From NCBI GenBank assembly GCA_029216955.1, contig JANAVB010042310.1, positions 124,001 to 188,000 on the forward strand: a DNA stretch of 64,000 nucleotides, in the 5' to 3' direction. Of this stretch, positions 19,910-32,690 are shown piece after piece. The notes under the pieces were generated by a model. The model was not told the DNA's origin. It did no database searches and saw only the letters and a program-made list of their open reading frames with translations. The DNA comes from Iris pallida (taxonomy: Eukaryota; Streptophyta; Magnoliopsida; Asparagales; Iridaceae). A program made the position numbers and the translations under genes. The first letter of the stretch is position 1. Each line of letters begins with the position of its first letter.

Positions 19910-22755
19910 TTTCTGTGGCCATCCCACAATTTGATGAGATCCTATTCGACTCGTCGGTCTGTTCACTAGGTGTGAATTTCGACGAGGAGGTAGTTAACCT
20001 TGCCAATAGGTTAATCACCCAAGGGCCCCAACGACGATTGGCTATGATAGACCTCCAGCACTATGCCTATTATTGATGTATGATGGATCAGGGCAAACTA
20101 TCGGTTGAAGGTGATGTTGGGGATGAGATGTAGAAGCCCTAATTCCTTTTTGGTGATAAGTTAGTAATAAAATAGATGAGGCTCCTGAGGCTCAAGGAAG
20201 AATTATACTTTGGTAACTACGACCTCATCTTGTATGTTCCACTGACCGAATAACACCTCCCATTTTCGGTCTTCTTTTGCTTCGCTGAAAAATGCCGCTT
20301 GGAATGGGACTTAACCCCTTCTCAAGGAGGAGTGTTGATAGGCCATTTTAAACTGGAGTATCGTTCCAGGAAGAGAGACTCTTTCACATACATCTGTGAC
20401 GGTCCATCGTATACTCGACGGGTACTATGTTATGGCCATCTGCTCAATGACTTTACCCCGTCCAGTCACCCATTTGGGGCTTCTCTCTTTGCCAACCGGC
20501 TTATTGGGGCTTCTCTCTTTGCCAACCGGCTTATTGGGGCTAAATTCTCATATCATAAAGGAGCTTTCTGGGTTGAGGGTTGGATTAATCTTGACCCTAT
20601 GTGGCGTAACTTGACCATATGGATACTGGACAAGTACGATAAAGAGCTGAGAGAGATTGGCCTGTACCGTGCCGTGAAAGCCATTGAATACATAATGGAG
20701 ATCAACCATCATTTTTTTTGGTACTGCTAAAATTATACAATCAGTACACCAGGACATTTTACACCCCGAGGGGAGATCTGGGCTGGCTATTCATGAGATG
20801 CATATGATCTCAAGACTGCCCTAGGGCAAAGTGCTATATAAAGAGTATACTCCTTGTAATGAGGAGTTTAAAGGGTTGGAGGCTCAACATCCCAAAAAAT
20901 AGAGGTATACAAAGAGTTGCTCTGCTATCATCAGGTGTGCACGCTTTAGGATGCTCAAAGGACTTATCCTCATGTTTCTATTTGGAGAGATTATGTCTTT
21001 ACGGAACTTCCGGCAGGACCGAGGCAGGTTCACTTTGCTACTCATAGGAAGTAGACTACCACCGAAGTTGAAAAACTGATGGTCGATGAGGGAGAGTCAA
21101 GCCCTTCAGTGGACGCTGAGGGAAAACCAACTATTATGGTTCACAGTTACTACTGTGCAAAACTAAGCGCCATGACCCCGAAAGCGGTGCTGGCTACTTT
21201 CTTGATGATAGCTACGTACTTCTGTTAGACACGGTGGTTCTGGATCCGTGGGGCGAGTGAGTAGGAACCTCATCATGCCAGCCATGAAGCTAGTGTTTGG
21301 ATATAACTTGGCCCTGCTTCCTGCCATGGTCTGCAACACTCTGCAAGGCTTGTGGCGGCTTTCCAAGAGGATAATAGAGCACGGCGGGAAGGATGGCAAA
21401 AATTTTCGGGTCGAGCTTCCTTGTTATTACTTAATGGCTTGGTTGGCGTTGCATCGCTCAGGTTTAGTGGACTATGGTATAGCGTTCTCGTTTTCAGATG
21501 GACGTTGGGGCAATTAAATGGCTATGACTTCTTTAGGATTCTGTCCCCTTCTCCGTTTTTCAGGCGATAGAAGAACTAGAAGACAAGGGTGAACATGGGA
21601 GCTACTTGACGCATGAATCTTTTCTTTTGTTGTAATCTATCTGCCCATCACATTTGGTGTATAGAAACCAGAATCGGGTATTCCTGTAGCCTTATCTATC
21701 GAGTTGTTCGCTCGTAAATTTGGCTACAGCCAAATGATGATGGATGATTTGAGTCCCTGCTTGAGCTATGAAAGGACTTTACTGGATGGTGCACGTGCGT
21801 GGTATTACTACAATATCGGATGTGATGGAGTGAGCTTGATGGTCACTGTGATCCGTCCTGCAACTAATATTATGTACTCTGCCATGAAGTTCTACTGCTC
21901 GGCGAACAACTTTTCGACGGGCTACAATCGGAAGCGAAGTTTCATCGTCGTGACCAAAATGAAGGCCTCCCAGACCGTCCTCAAGCACCTCCGTGATTCC
22001 TTGCCATCGGAAGGCAAGACATCGGAAGGGTCTAGTACCTTCCGAGAGGAGAAGGAAGAAGAGGCGCTCGTAGTCCCGCCTTTGAAGCGCTGAGCCTCTG
22101 CGGATATGAGTTCTCCATCTTCTAAGAGATTCAAACGAATTGCCCATAAGCAAATCGTGTCTGAGCAATAACCCTTGCCACCTACGGAGCGGAAGAAAAC
22201 TCTGTCTAGTGAGTCCTCCTCACATGTATGTTGTATACTTTTTAAATTTGTCGTGCTTCAGGTCTTCTGCTCAATGTTGTTTTATTTGTGCAGCTGGTGA
22301 ACAAGAAGTCAAAACGGTCAAAGAAGGATATGAATGATTGTGAATTTGAAGTCCTCAGGAATGTTTCCGAGTCACTTGTTGCTAGGGTGCCCCTCTGGTA
22401 CCCATATGTCGAGCGGTTAGGGTTGAGACCGTCCTGCCGTTCGAAGGCCCTCCGTCTATGACCGTTGAAAGAACTTTTTCAGCTGAGGGACTTTTGTTAG
22501 TTGAGGCACCCATAACTTCAGAGGCTGAGAAGGCCACTCCTCCGGAATAAGTTTCGTTGACTGATGCTGCAAAGGCTGACGAGCCAGAAGAGGTGTCTCT
22601 TCTTACTCCAGTTGTCTCTTTCGATTACAAGCTTCGAGACTTCTTGAATTTATTAGAGAAGTGTCCAAAGGAAGCCCCTGTGGGGATGATGGCAAATGAG
22701 CACATCCTGATACCAGATGTCGATCATATGGTGGCCGAAGACGAGGAGTTGGTGG
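19910..22755 (+). pseudogene. Antisense extra ORF of element H, 5' part (plant-mobile-domain-like)
   Basis: Plus-strand coding remnant in several frames. One piece (20299-20730) reads from MEWDLTPSQGGVLIGHFKLE to WGLIL-like and NLTIWILDKYDKELREIG segments. A second (21248-21517) contains CNTLQGLWRLSKRII and ELPCYYLMAWLALHRSG. A third (21704-22093) has LFARKFGYSQ and GARAWYYYNIG, then a charged tail. Layout and wording resemble plant mobile domain proteins carried by transposons, a tentative family call. It continues after the J insertion as a coiled coil (48060-48854). An exact 30-bp duplication lies at 20474-20533. Stops and shifts show decay. A decayed host gene is the alternative, less likely given its position beside Tat pol. 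Confidence 0.5.
20474..20533 (+). repeat. Exact 30-bp direct duplication in the antisense ORF
   Basis: Two identical adjacent 30-bp copies (20474-20503 and 20504-20533) keep the frame and duplicate ten residues (GASLFANRLI). Confidence 0.95.
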
Positions 22756-22968
22756 TGGAGGTGGTGGTGGAGGCTAAAAAATATCGAAAATGACTGGCTA
22801 AATCTTCGGAACAGGTGGAGGAGGACCCCCAAAAGCAGCATATACTCCCACGTGAGCAGACATAAGGAGCGGAGCGGTCCCAAATTCATGTTGTACCGAA
22901 CGATAGGTAGCAGACCTCTCAATAGCGGTATCTGGGACAGAACGGTGTGATCGAGTCTTCGGCGGCAT
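22756..22968 (-). pseudogene. Element J gag, N-terminal fragment (left copy)
   Basis: Minus-strand ATG at 22966-22968, then about 70 codons starting MPPKTRSHRSVPDTA. This matches the right copy, which starts at 43479 with MLPTTPSHRSVPGTA. It stops at the boundary with the host ORF, near the same point as the in-frame stop of the right copy. Confidence 0.75.
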
Positions 22969-23208
22969 CCTGAAGACAGATCAAACAAGAGGTCAATAAC
23001 GGAGCAAAGGTGATATTACCAAAGAAGGATAGTTATGAAAATAGATTATTCAGATTTAAACAAATGTCAGTAGATTCAAATCCATGGAAGTTCCTATTTG
23101 TGATTGAGTATCCTCTCATCTAAAGTCTATTCTTTATTTCCTATCGTAGGCTCGCAGTAGTACAACTAAATCGCCGTACTACCACAACATCGCACTAATG
23201 CGAATCTC

Positions 23209-23226
23209 GACCTTCACGGGCCACTA
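23209..23226 (-). other. Decayed tRNA-Ile-type primer site, left J copy
   Basis: Minus-strand TAGTGGCCCGTGAAGGTC differs from the right-copy site (43720-43737) at three positions and has the same nine-base spacer to the LTR edge. Confidence 0.6.
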
Positions 23227-24900
23227 CTAAAAATGTGTCATGACCCGCACCTAGTATAGGAGCACAAGTGCGTAACAGCGCCCAGCCTACCCTACAGAAT
23301 CAGTGGTAGAATGCTGTTCAAGGTCGCTAACTAACAACTCACACAAATATATAATGTACCTGACATAGATCTCAACTCCGAATGGAGGACAAGTATAATA
23401 CATAGCATTTGATACTCAATCACATTCTACCGCAGGATAAGATATCAAAGAAGTCTAAATAACTATAAAGACTAAGCAAGAACAACAACTACTAAATAAT
23501 ATCCAAATTCAAATACAAGTCTCAGAATTAAAATAACAAAATCTCCATTATTACAATCCAAGTTCAAATAGAGAATCTAAAACAAGTCAACTAAACTAAG
23601 TCTCTCGGTCACTCCTTAGAATCTGGACCCAATGTAGCTACTCCCTCCTCGGATCCATAATAGGTAGGATACGTATCCTTTGAGCAACCATCTGAAAAAT
23701 ATATCCAGTCAGGATGGAACGAGCACATCTCCTCTAGCAGTTCCAAATAAATGATAAAGACTATAAAGCAGTTATAGCAAGTGATACTTGATGAACATGG
23801 AAAGTTTGAGACAGGCAATAAAATAGAACAACAGTTAGAACAAGAAAAGTAAGTACAGAGAAACAAAAGAGCATCGAAATGAAGACTGTGAATAGAGGTA
23901 GCTAAACTAGAACAATGTGATGTGAGTCCAATCGGTATAACATGAGACAATGTGAATCTAGTACAAGACACTAATCCAGTGTGTTTTAAAATACCGAGTT
24001 CGACATGTAAACTGCTAGTGGGTAAATACGGCACATCGTATGCTTTAAAAGCGTGCGAAGGCTATCTGTCTTGTAGGTATGGTTCTTGTAACGATTACAC
24101 TAGTAGTGCATACGGCACATCGCACGTTTGGCCAAGCGACGACAGATATATTTCTTGCATGGGTGGTTCTTATTGAATACGACACGTTGCATGGTTGGCC
24201 TAGCAACGACTTCTACCTTGCTTGTAGCGGTGGTTCGTGTATGATTGGGAATGTTTACATGTTTATTCGAGTATTTCTTCGCCCTGATAAGTACAAGTGA
24301 ATCCATATCCTGACACATAAATAGAGTACGAGTCTAGCTAGAAGTAAATGGTGCTTGTAGATTTTTCGAGTAGGTGGTTATAATGAGTGGTTCTGGTGTA
24401 GGGACTAAACGAGTTAAATACATGTCGCAAATGAATAAATCTTGAATACCAATCCGTGTTGTGACAGAGAATCAAATAGAACTATACTAGAAGCTGAATC
24501 ATAATAATCATCAAGTAAATAAAAACTATCAGGGGATGTACTCGCCTATCGTCCAGAGCAGTGAATGAGGATCGATGACCAAGGTGGTGTCACACAACCC
24601 TATATTTGAGATATACATGGTTATTTGGTGTTCTAAAGTAACCAATAAATTTGAATGCACTAATTACATGCTTCTATGCCTTTTCTAGGTTAATACAAGT
24701 CAAATGGTCAACTATAGGTCAAACTTGGTCCTAGTTGGTCAATATATTAGGTTTTGGACTATATGGACTATTTAGTAATAAGCTAATGAGATATAATCTT
24801 TATAGGTATCTAACTGATATTCATATATTTACATATACCCATATACCTAATCTCATTACCACTTAGTGTCTACTAGCCTCAATTACTACTAACATACCCT

Positions 24901-24902
<2 letters not shown>

Positions 24903-24973
<71 letters not shown>

Positions 24974-25088
24974 CATTAGGGCTATAGAGTATGATCCCTA
25001 ACACTCTCACCAACCATATATATTATATCTATATGTATATATATGGTTGGTGAGAGTGTTAGGGATCATACTCTATAGCCCTAATGTA

Positions 25089-25170
<82 letters not shown>

Positions 25171-25222
25171 TACATTAGGGCTATGGAGTATGATCCCTAA
25201 CACTCTCACCAACCATATATAC
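24903..25222. repeat. (TA)n tracts with an inverted-then-direct triplication
   Basis: A block of about 50 bp that starts TACATTAGGGCTATAGAG and ends CACCAACCATATA lies at 24971-25020. It recurs inverted at about 25039-25089 and again in direct orientation at about 25170-25222. TA tracts precede the first block and separate the inverted copy from the last. Element J's right LTR has a single copy (45541-45590). Confidence 0.85.
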
Positions 25223-26518
25223 ATATGGTGAATTGATACAATGTGAGTTAACCTGGAAAATAAAATTTAAGGACTTAACTGATATGAAATTGTCTGATAC
25301 TAAGTCTAATTAAGGATTGAATAAGCTAACTGAACATTGAAATATCCTCTGCCCTTCCATCCACAGAATAATGATGAATAATAATTAATAGGGACTGGAC
25401 CAAGAAAATAGACTCGACTGTAATATAGGTTAATGCAGTGATTTGGACTCAAGAATAAGTTCCTCCTTTCCATCTAATTTCTGAACCCAAGAACTGAGTT
25501 AAGATATAAGAACAGTACATGGATGGCTAACTCATATTAGTTGCTCGAGCCTTCAAAGCATGTGTGGACTGCTAGTGAAATGCATTGGACAGATCACATG
25601 TCCACCTGTGAACTGATCAAGATGATAGACTATAAAAATGTTCAAATTTGGATAAAAATAATTTGGACAGAATAAATGTCCATTAATTTGGTCATGTTCA
25701 GGTTTGAACAATGACAAAAAAAAGTGCAAAGTGGCAGACATCCAAGGATACGCAAGTCTGTACTCTAATATGGTGTGGCAGTATAAAAATGCAGTGAATG
25801 CATGCATGTAGCTGAACACTAGATAAGTGGACATAACCCATTTCTGGGAGTGAACATTCTACTGATGTATAGGAAATAGGACAATTATAGGCAATGAATT
25901 AGAACTTGGGATAATCAGATGCTCACAAGGCAGTGTACAGATGCTTCCATATCTGTACAGAAGTATGGTCGAGGAAATATAACGCACTGAATCATGAATG
26001 TAAGCAGTAAATCATTTTCACAGCTAGGATGGTTTGCACTGGGGTCACTGGATAGATTATATTGGTTGCACAGTGACAGAAACATGAAGAAGGCAGTGAA
26101 TCATGAACTATAATGCAAAGTTCCTACAGGTTGTTACTGAACCAGTGGACTTCATTCATGTACCAAGTCCTCAATCCAAAATACTCCACCAATTCAAACT
26201 AAAATCACTAGACAACACTCAATATTCCTAACAAATAATATTATCAACAAGAAAACCCAATTAAAACTGAAATTAGAGTAACAAAAACCCTAAGAGTCAT
26301 TTCATCAAACACTTGATGTGCGTATCCGATACTCTCGTGATACACGCTCCAAATAGATCCAAACATGACCCAAATCATTCCTAATGCAATGGGGACCCTA
26401 AATGAATGCATCTACACTAATGAATGGGAAATTAGAGTGTTTATAGGGCTCTTACCACTTGAGAGATGGATTGTCAAGGAACAAATCCAAGATCTAATCT
26501 CCTTCAAGGTCCAATGGC

Positions 26519-26523
26519 CAAAT
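26519..26523. other. Target-site duplication of element A, left
   Basis: CAAAT, repeated exactly at 37389-37393 on the other side of element A. Confidence 0.9.
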
Positions 26524-29500
26524 TGTCACCTCCGTTTTCCGCTATACGTATTTCCAGTATACGTGTACGGAATTCTGACCCGTATTTTTAATTATCTTGT
26601 CTTGCTAACTAATTTTAGTTTAATCTTGTTTAGGTTCATCATGGCATATCATGGTTTGACTTGGTTCATTATTGGTTTGGCTTGGTTTAATTCCATGGTT
26701 CATCATGATAAACCCCTGCCTACCACCATCCCCATTTAAAACCCACCTACCTTTCTCTCTCTTCATTATTCTCCATAACTCATTCTTCTTCTCCATTAAA
26801 AACCTCTCCCCCTCCATAGGCAAGTGCACCTAGCCCTTACTTGAGAACCCATTTTGATGGTTCCAATGGATTCTTAGCATGATTTTAAACCACTTTAGAA
26901 CTTGAAGATTTTTATTTTGAAGCATGGATTTTTATAGATCTAGAAAATTGCCATTTTTGGATTTATGAAGTTCTGATCTTTTTAACTTCTTTATTTGCAT
27001 TTTTTGATGGTTCCATGTCGTATAGAATTTCGTTCTACCACATTTTGACCTATGGAAGTCCAAATTTGAACTCCGGACGGAGATTTGGCGGAGCTCGGAA
27101 GCTACGGCCTTCCTTGAATTTTTCTTCTCGGATCTGTTGGGAAGAAGAACAGTTCTTGGGCGCATGAACTTGCCATGCGCCCAAAGAAGTCTTTTCCACC
27201 ATATGGGCGCATATGTATGCCCTCTTTGGGCGCATAGGTGCATCCCTATGTGGGCGCATAGCCTTGCGTTGGCACATAGCTTCTAAAGCATGTTACAGCA
27301 CTTTTTCCTTGGCACTTGGCCAAGAGCCTTGCTCCATTACTTTTGTGCATACCCACCCTCATGTGGCCGCATAGAGGCTTCCCATGTGGGCGCATATAGC
27401 CCCCCACCTTGGTCGCATAGTGTTAAGTCCGCATTCATTTGGATTCTTTTGTAATCTTTTGGGTTTTGCATCCATTTGTCCAAGTTGTTTCATGACTTTT
27501 CCATGAGTTGCTCACACGATCACGACATGACTCATGCGTGCCACAGCTTGGCATGACATGACATGACACGATATGGCACGTGCGTGCCACGGCTAGGCAT
27601 GACACGACTCGTGCAAGCCGCAGCGTGACTTGGCAAAACATAGCACGATTTGCTTAGTCATGGCATGGTTTTCTACGTACGGATAATATAAGTACGTGCC
27701 ACGATTAGTACTAGCCACGGCAAGACATGGCACGACATGGCATATGTTAGCCTTCATGTAGGCATATAGAACCATGCGGGCGCATAGCCCTTGGATGCAC
27801 GATGTTTTAGAATTTTTCCCTTTTATGCATTCCTTCTTTTATGATGCAAGTCGCCAAGAATCTTCGGCTTTATTGTACTTTATACTTCATGCCATAATTT
27901 CTTTCTAACGGTGGCCCGTTAGGGTGCACTCAGGATTATGTCTTTTCCTTACCTACATATTAGTTTGTATAGTGATATGCTACATAGACATGATACGTGA
28001 ACACGATGTGATGATCAAAGAGTAGTAAACTATGATGGTGGCCCATCGTGGTACAGTTCTAACAAGTAACAAGTACAAATAACATGACATGATGGTGACC
28101 CGTTGTGGTGCACCCTTGACAAATAATCTTGACATGTGACTCATGAACGTTGTTGCGATGGCTAACTTGATATGCTAAGTAAATTCTCATCTTGACACCG
28201 TGGGAGATTGTATTGAATGTGCTTGTATAAGCTACCAGTCTTGTCCGCATCATGTCTAGGACTTGTATCCCTGGTTACCACGGGCAGGGATATATATAAA
28301 ATCTGACTAGGTTAATGACTAGCTTGATTAAGTAGTTCATATAGAGAGATATTCCGGCTACAAGCAATCCCGTTATCTGGACGCCTTCTTTGATGGACTT
28401 GTAGCCTGCCGACGAGTAGGGCACATTTCCAGCTCACTGTCATGTGGGACACTTCACGAAACGATTACTATACACACTGTCATGTGTTGCACTCAAGTCA
28501 CCTAACAAGTCATGATAACTCTTAGCATGAACCTTGCGTCTGGATAACCTGGATAGTCTGCAAGGCTTGTGGCCGTAGGGATATCTCTTGCATCTTGCTA
28601 GTAACTAAGCTTGTGATAACCCTAGTTAGTTAACTATCAAGCCGTACTATTGTTTGGCCGTGAATGTTGGATGGAGTCCCATCTTGTCTAGTCTTATCTA
28701 GACCCAGTACATGGCTATCTCTGGACATGCTTGTATATGCTTTACTTTATCGATAATTGGTTAGGGACTAAGTTCCATTCAGGTGAAGGGTTACAACCCC
28801 AGTCCTTGTTTGGTTTACGGGTTGTAACTTGGTTACCGGAATAGTCCCTTAGTCATCTTATCCTTTATCACTCTGTTTTCTTTAACTCATGTCTTTTGTT
28901 ATTCCATCTATAACTTTATGTGCTAATATTCTGGTTTTAGTTCTTAAGTGAAGCCTCCTTGTGGCACTTGCTATTTCTGGGGTCTGATCCAGCTGGTTTT
29001 GTATGGCCAGATTTCGGAGCAGCTTTCGAGGATCTTCCAGCCTTCCTGCCAGATGGTGACCACTAGGCGAAACCCTGGCAACGAGTGGGTTCTTATTTTG
29101 CTCTCCCACTCCCTTGTAAAAATATTCTTTTGAGGTGTTTAGCCGTCGAGCAAGTGTTAGCTCATTTGCAACTTTACTTACTGTCTGCCTACGGGCAGTA
29201 ACATGATTGACAAATCATAGGTTTGATCATGTATGACTTAAACTCTTGCTAGTCTTCACATTTTGTATGACTAGCTTCATGATTATCTGAATATGTAATG
29301 TATGGGATGCCTTACTTTGTATGTCTGATGATCTACCATCTTGTTAAGTTTACTTGCTTGCTTGAGATTGAGACACTAGGCTTGTTCTTGACCCTAAGAG
29401 ACTAATGGCTTGTAGCAAACCCTCATGCATCTAGACAGTCATGACCGTATTGCGAGGTGGGATTCACTTTAATGTACATAGCAGGCTGTGTCTGTTCCCC

Positions 29501-29531
29501 GCTCTCAGTATTCTGGTTCTGGAGCGTGACA
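26524..29531 (+). repeat. 5' LTR of element A
   Basis: 3008 bp. It contains a GGGCGCATA motif array (27160-27420), a GGCACGAC-type word array (27510-27740) and one two-stem hairpin (28775-28844). In a 60-bp sample (29101-29160 against 36959-37018) I count three mismatches with the 3' LTR, so the insertion is not recent. CCCATTTAAAACCC near 26731 may be the promoter region. Confidence 0.92.
28775..28844 (+). other. Two-stem hairpin, copy 4 (5' LTR of A)
   Basis: Arms GGTTACAACCC (28789-28799) and GGGTTGTAACT (28819-28829) lie around the same 19-base loop as in LTR B. The outer stem is weaker (ATTCAGGT against ACCGGAAT). Confidence 0.65.
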
Positions 29532-29540
29532 CGGTTTAAG

Positions 29541-29558
29541 TGGTGGTCCATGCAGGTC
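29541..29558 (+). other. Primer-binding site, tRNA-Ile type, element A
   Basis: TGGTGGTCCATGCAGGTC, nine bases after the LTR end. It differs at one base from the J site and from the complement of plant tRNA-Ile(AAU) 3' end as recalled. Confidence 0.75.
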
Positions 29559-29680
29559 TTGTAAATCAAGATGGGTGAGGGTTTTACTGAATAGATGTCT
29601 CAATCAACACTCGCCCTTGATCAGTGAACCAGCAGCAACCTGGAGACCAAGTCCAGCACTCAGGGGTAGCCTCCAGAGTC

Positions 29681-30730
29681 ATGCCTACTGGGGGTCAAGA
29701 GCCACTAGTTCAGCCAGTCCAGCCTGCAGAGCCTGACGATGGAACCCTGGTGGGTCTTATCAGGTAATTGCTTGCATCTCAAGATCGTCAGGACGATGCC
29801 CTGCACCAAGCAGTACATGATGCCATGTGCCGTGTTGGTTATCAAGGGAACAATACGGCTAGCAGTTTCAAGCGCCTTAACCCTCCCTTCTTCGACAGTA
29901 GTGAAGACGCTATTGCAGCTGATGCGTGGATCTAGGATATCAAGATTATCTTGGATGCAGCCAAAACCCCAGAGGAAGAGAAGGTAGCCGTGATGCGCCT
30001 ACAGTTATTGGACCTAACCCGCACCTGGTGGGCGATGATAGTTGTTGGATTGGCGACGCCTGTTCTATGGGTGATATTCAGTGACAAGTTTCAGATCAAG
30101 TACTTCGATGCTGTGGCTCGGTACGACCTACAGACGAGGTTCACCAATCTCCGGCAGATGAGCAGGACAGTCGACGGATATGCATCCGAGTTTTCAAGAC
30201 TGAGTCGGTTTTCTTCCACCTTGGTGGCAACCGAGTTTGATCGAACGCAGCAGTTCCAGCTGGGACTCCACCAAGAGATCTTTCTAGCAGTGGAGCAGTT
30301 TGAGCATCAGACTTTTGATGCTGTTTTGCGAGCAGCTAGGAGGCATGAGTATACCTTTCAGAGAATAGTGGACAGAACTAGAGGACGAAAGTGGTCCCAT
30401 GGTCAGATGACCCAGTCCTCAGCCCCGGCCCCGGTAGCTAGGGCCTTGACCATTGGAGCTCAGAGAAGGGCAGCATCAGTTACGTCTGTTCAGCATTCAA
30501 CTACGACGTACCCTCAGTAGCAGAAGTGGAGGCAGTCTTCCCTAATGGGCTGCACTCATTATGGGAAGCCAGGACATGTAGTGTCAGAATGTCGTCGAGT
30601 ATAAGGATTGTGTTTGGCTTGCAAGGCATTGGACCACATGATAGGGTCCTACCCACAGAGAGCCAGTTCATCCTCATCGGACCAGACTAGTCCCTCGGTG
30701 ACCAGCACCAGTACAATAGCAGCAGTACCA
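29681..30730 (+). pseudogene. Element A gag (broken)
   Basis: Frame from ATG 29681, broken by stops at 29765, 29933, 30518 and 30602. Recognisable parts are FKRLNPPFFDSSEDAIAADAW, the start of the capsid-like domain; a WWAMIVVG and FQIKYFDAVARYDLQTRF stretch (29990-30140); QFQLGLHQEI (30250-30280); and a zinc knuckle CTHYGKPGHVVSEC (30550-30591). The knuckle has Tyr at the second Cys position, which would disable zinc binding. A frame change around 30680-30730 moves the Gln-rich linker into the protease frame. Gag packages element RNA in cytoplasmic particles. Confidence 0.88.
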
Positions 30731-31400
30731 GCCTCCGAGGCCATTGTCGCCTCAGGCTCAACCATTCCAGCAGCAGAGACTGCAGCAGTATGCCCAGGTC
30801 CAAGCTCAGGTTCAGAACCGCTAGAGAGGTTTCGAGCAGAGGGGACCGGCACCCAGAGGGCAAGGTCAAGCGATGGCTTTGACCTTAGAAGAGGAGTTAG
30901 TATCAGGTGAGGAGGTGGCAGGTACCATTCTTGTCAACTCTTTTTCTGTATAAGTATTATTTGATTCGGGTGCATCGTATTTAATTATGTCTGCACGATT
31001 CGCAACACGGATAGGACTGGAGCCCGAGTCATTATCATTAAGGTTCAATATACTTACTGGTAACGGTCTTGTGGGAGTAGATAGAGTGTTTTCCTCGTGT
31101 CGAATCGTAGTTAGTGGTAGAGTGTTTCCCACTAGGTTGATAGAGTTCTCGATGGCCGATTATGATATGGGCCTAGGGATGGACTGGTTGAGGGACTAGT
31201 ATGCTAGAATAGATTGCCATATTGGCAGAATTATTTTTAGTATTCCTGGTGAGCCATAGTTTTTATTTCTCCGAGACAGAGTAGAACCTTCTTTCCCAGC
31301 ATTGCGGATGGTAGCAGTAGCAGCAGTTTAGTTTCCCAAAGTTGTAGAAGAGTTTCCTGTCGTGTTTTCCGAAGAACTTTCTGACATTCCTCCAGAGAGA
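30731..31400 (+). pseudogene. Element A aspartic protease (broken)
   Basis: A different frame from gag: Gln-rich linker, then LTLEEELVSGEEVAGT, then VLFDSGASYLI with the catalytic DSGAS at 30963-30977. RIVVSGRVFPTRLIEF and MGLGMDW follow, the usual end of the domain. In-frame stops lie near 30813, at 30951 (just before the catalytic motif), 31197, 31257 and 31329. The active-site residues themselves are intact. The frame changes again in a GA repeat at 31393-31405. Confidence 0.85.
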
Positions 31401-32203
31401 GAGAGATCGAGTTCACCATTGATTTGATTCCCGGATCAGTACCAGTGTCAGAGAGAGTCTATAGGATGGCGCCTTCAGAATTGGAGATCTTGTACAAGAT
31501 GATTGAAGAACTTAGAACCAAAGAATTCATTCGTGCTAGCAGATCTCCTTGGGGAGCCCCAATGCTTCTTGTGAAAAAGAAGGATGGTACGTCAAGATTA
31601 TGTGTTGATTATCGTACCTTGAACTCTGTAACAATCAAGAACATATACCCTTTGCCAAGGATAGATGACTTATTTGATCAGCTCAAGGAAGCGGCTGTAT
31701 TCTCGAAGATTAACTTGCGGTCCGGGTACCATCAGATCAGAGTCAGAGAGCAGGACATCCCGAAGACAGCATTCTGATCGAGGTATGGACATTGGGAGTT
31801 CCTTGTTATGCCATTTGGAGCGACCAATACGCCAGCCGTATTCATGGACGTCATGAATCGTATCTTCATGCCCTATTTGGACCAGTTCGTGATAGTGTTT
31901 ATAGACGACATCTTAGTCTATAGCAAGAGTGAGGCAGAGCATGAGCGGCATCTCCGTGTAGTTCTTCAGATTCTCAGAGAGCATCAGTTGTACGCGAAAT
32001 TCAGTAAGTGCGAGTTTTGGTTGGATCGTATCTCGTACTTAGGTCACATAATCACTAGAGGTAGAGTGGAAGTGGACCCCCAGAAGATAGTTGCCATAGA
32101 GACATGGCCAGTACCTAGCACTGTTGCGGAAGTTCGAAGTTTCCTTGGATTGGCTGGTTATTACCGGCGGTTGTGTCAGACTTTGCTCGAATTTCAGTGC
32201 CAT
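31401..32203 (+). pseudogene. Element A reverse transcriptase (broken)
   Basis: Starts [18 protein letters not shown], then [19 protein letters not shown] and [33 protein letters not shown], a stop at 31775, then [20 protein letters not shown] and the catalytic [10 protein letters not shown] (Asp codons 31904-31909). [14 protein letters not shown] and [11 protein letters not shown] complete the thumb region before a frame change near 32170. All core RT motifs are present, so decay is moderate. Confidence 0.92.
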
Positions 32204-32690
32204 TGACGCAGTTGACCCGCAATGATGTGCAGTTTGCTTGGACAGCAGAGTGATAGAGATCATTCGAAAAGTTGAAGCAGAGATTGATGATGCCCCCCAT
32301 TCTCACTCTTTTCGATGGGACTGGGGGATTTTTAGTTTATTGTGATGCTTCAGACAGAGGATTGGGATGCGTATTGATGCAGCATGGTAAGGTAGTCGCT
32401 TATACGTCACGCCAGCTTCGTGACCATGAGAGGAATTATCTTACCCATGACTTGGAGTTAGCAGCAGTAGTTTTTGTATTAAAGCTTTGAAGACATTATT
32501 TATATGGAGATCGGGTGGGGATTTTCACCGACAACAAGAGCCTTAAGTATTTGTTTACCCAGAAGGATCTCAATATACGTCAGAGAAGATGGCTAGAGCT
32601 ACTTGTTGATTATGACATCAACTTGCAGCATCATCCTGGGAAGGCCAACGTTGTTGCAGATGTACTGAGCAGGAGAGCCGGAGTTTATTT
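32204..32690 (+). pseudogene. Element A RNase H (broken)
   Basis: Third pol frame. [26 protein letters not shown] carries the first catalytic Asp in CDAS, followed by [19 protein letters not shown] (catalytic Glu) and [13 protein letters not shown] (catalytic Asp), then [17 protein letters not shown]. Stops at 32248, 32251 and 32488. Confidence 0.9.

Larger units (their letters stand above)
23236..26523 (-). repeat. Left LTR of element J, segment 1
   Basis: Begins TGTCATGACCCGCACC and aligns with 43747 onward. It is interrupted at 26523 by element A and continues at 37394. It holds long TA tracts and a palindromic rearrangement (24970-25222). The right copy has an extra stretch around 45590-46190 not found here. 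Confidence 0.82.

Noticed and set aside
19910..22755. Host plant-mobile-domain gene (MAIN-like)
   Set aside because: Many stops and shifts, convergent position beside Tat integrase, and no intron or exon pattern seen; treated as a transposon ORF.
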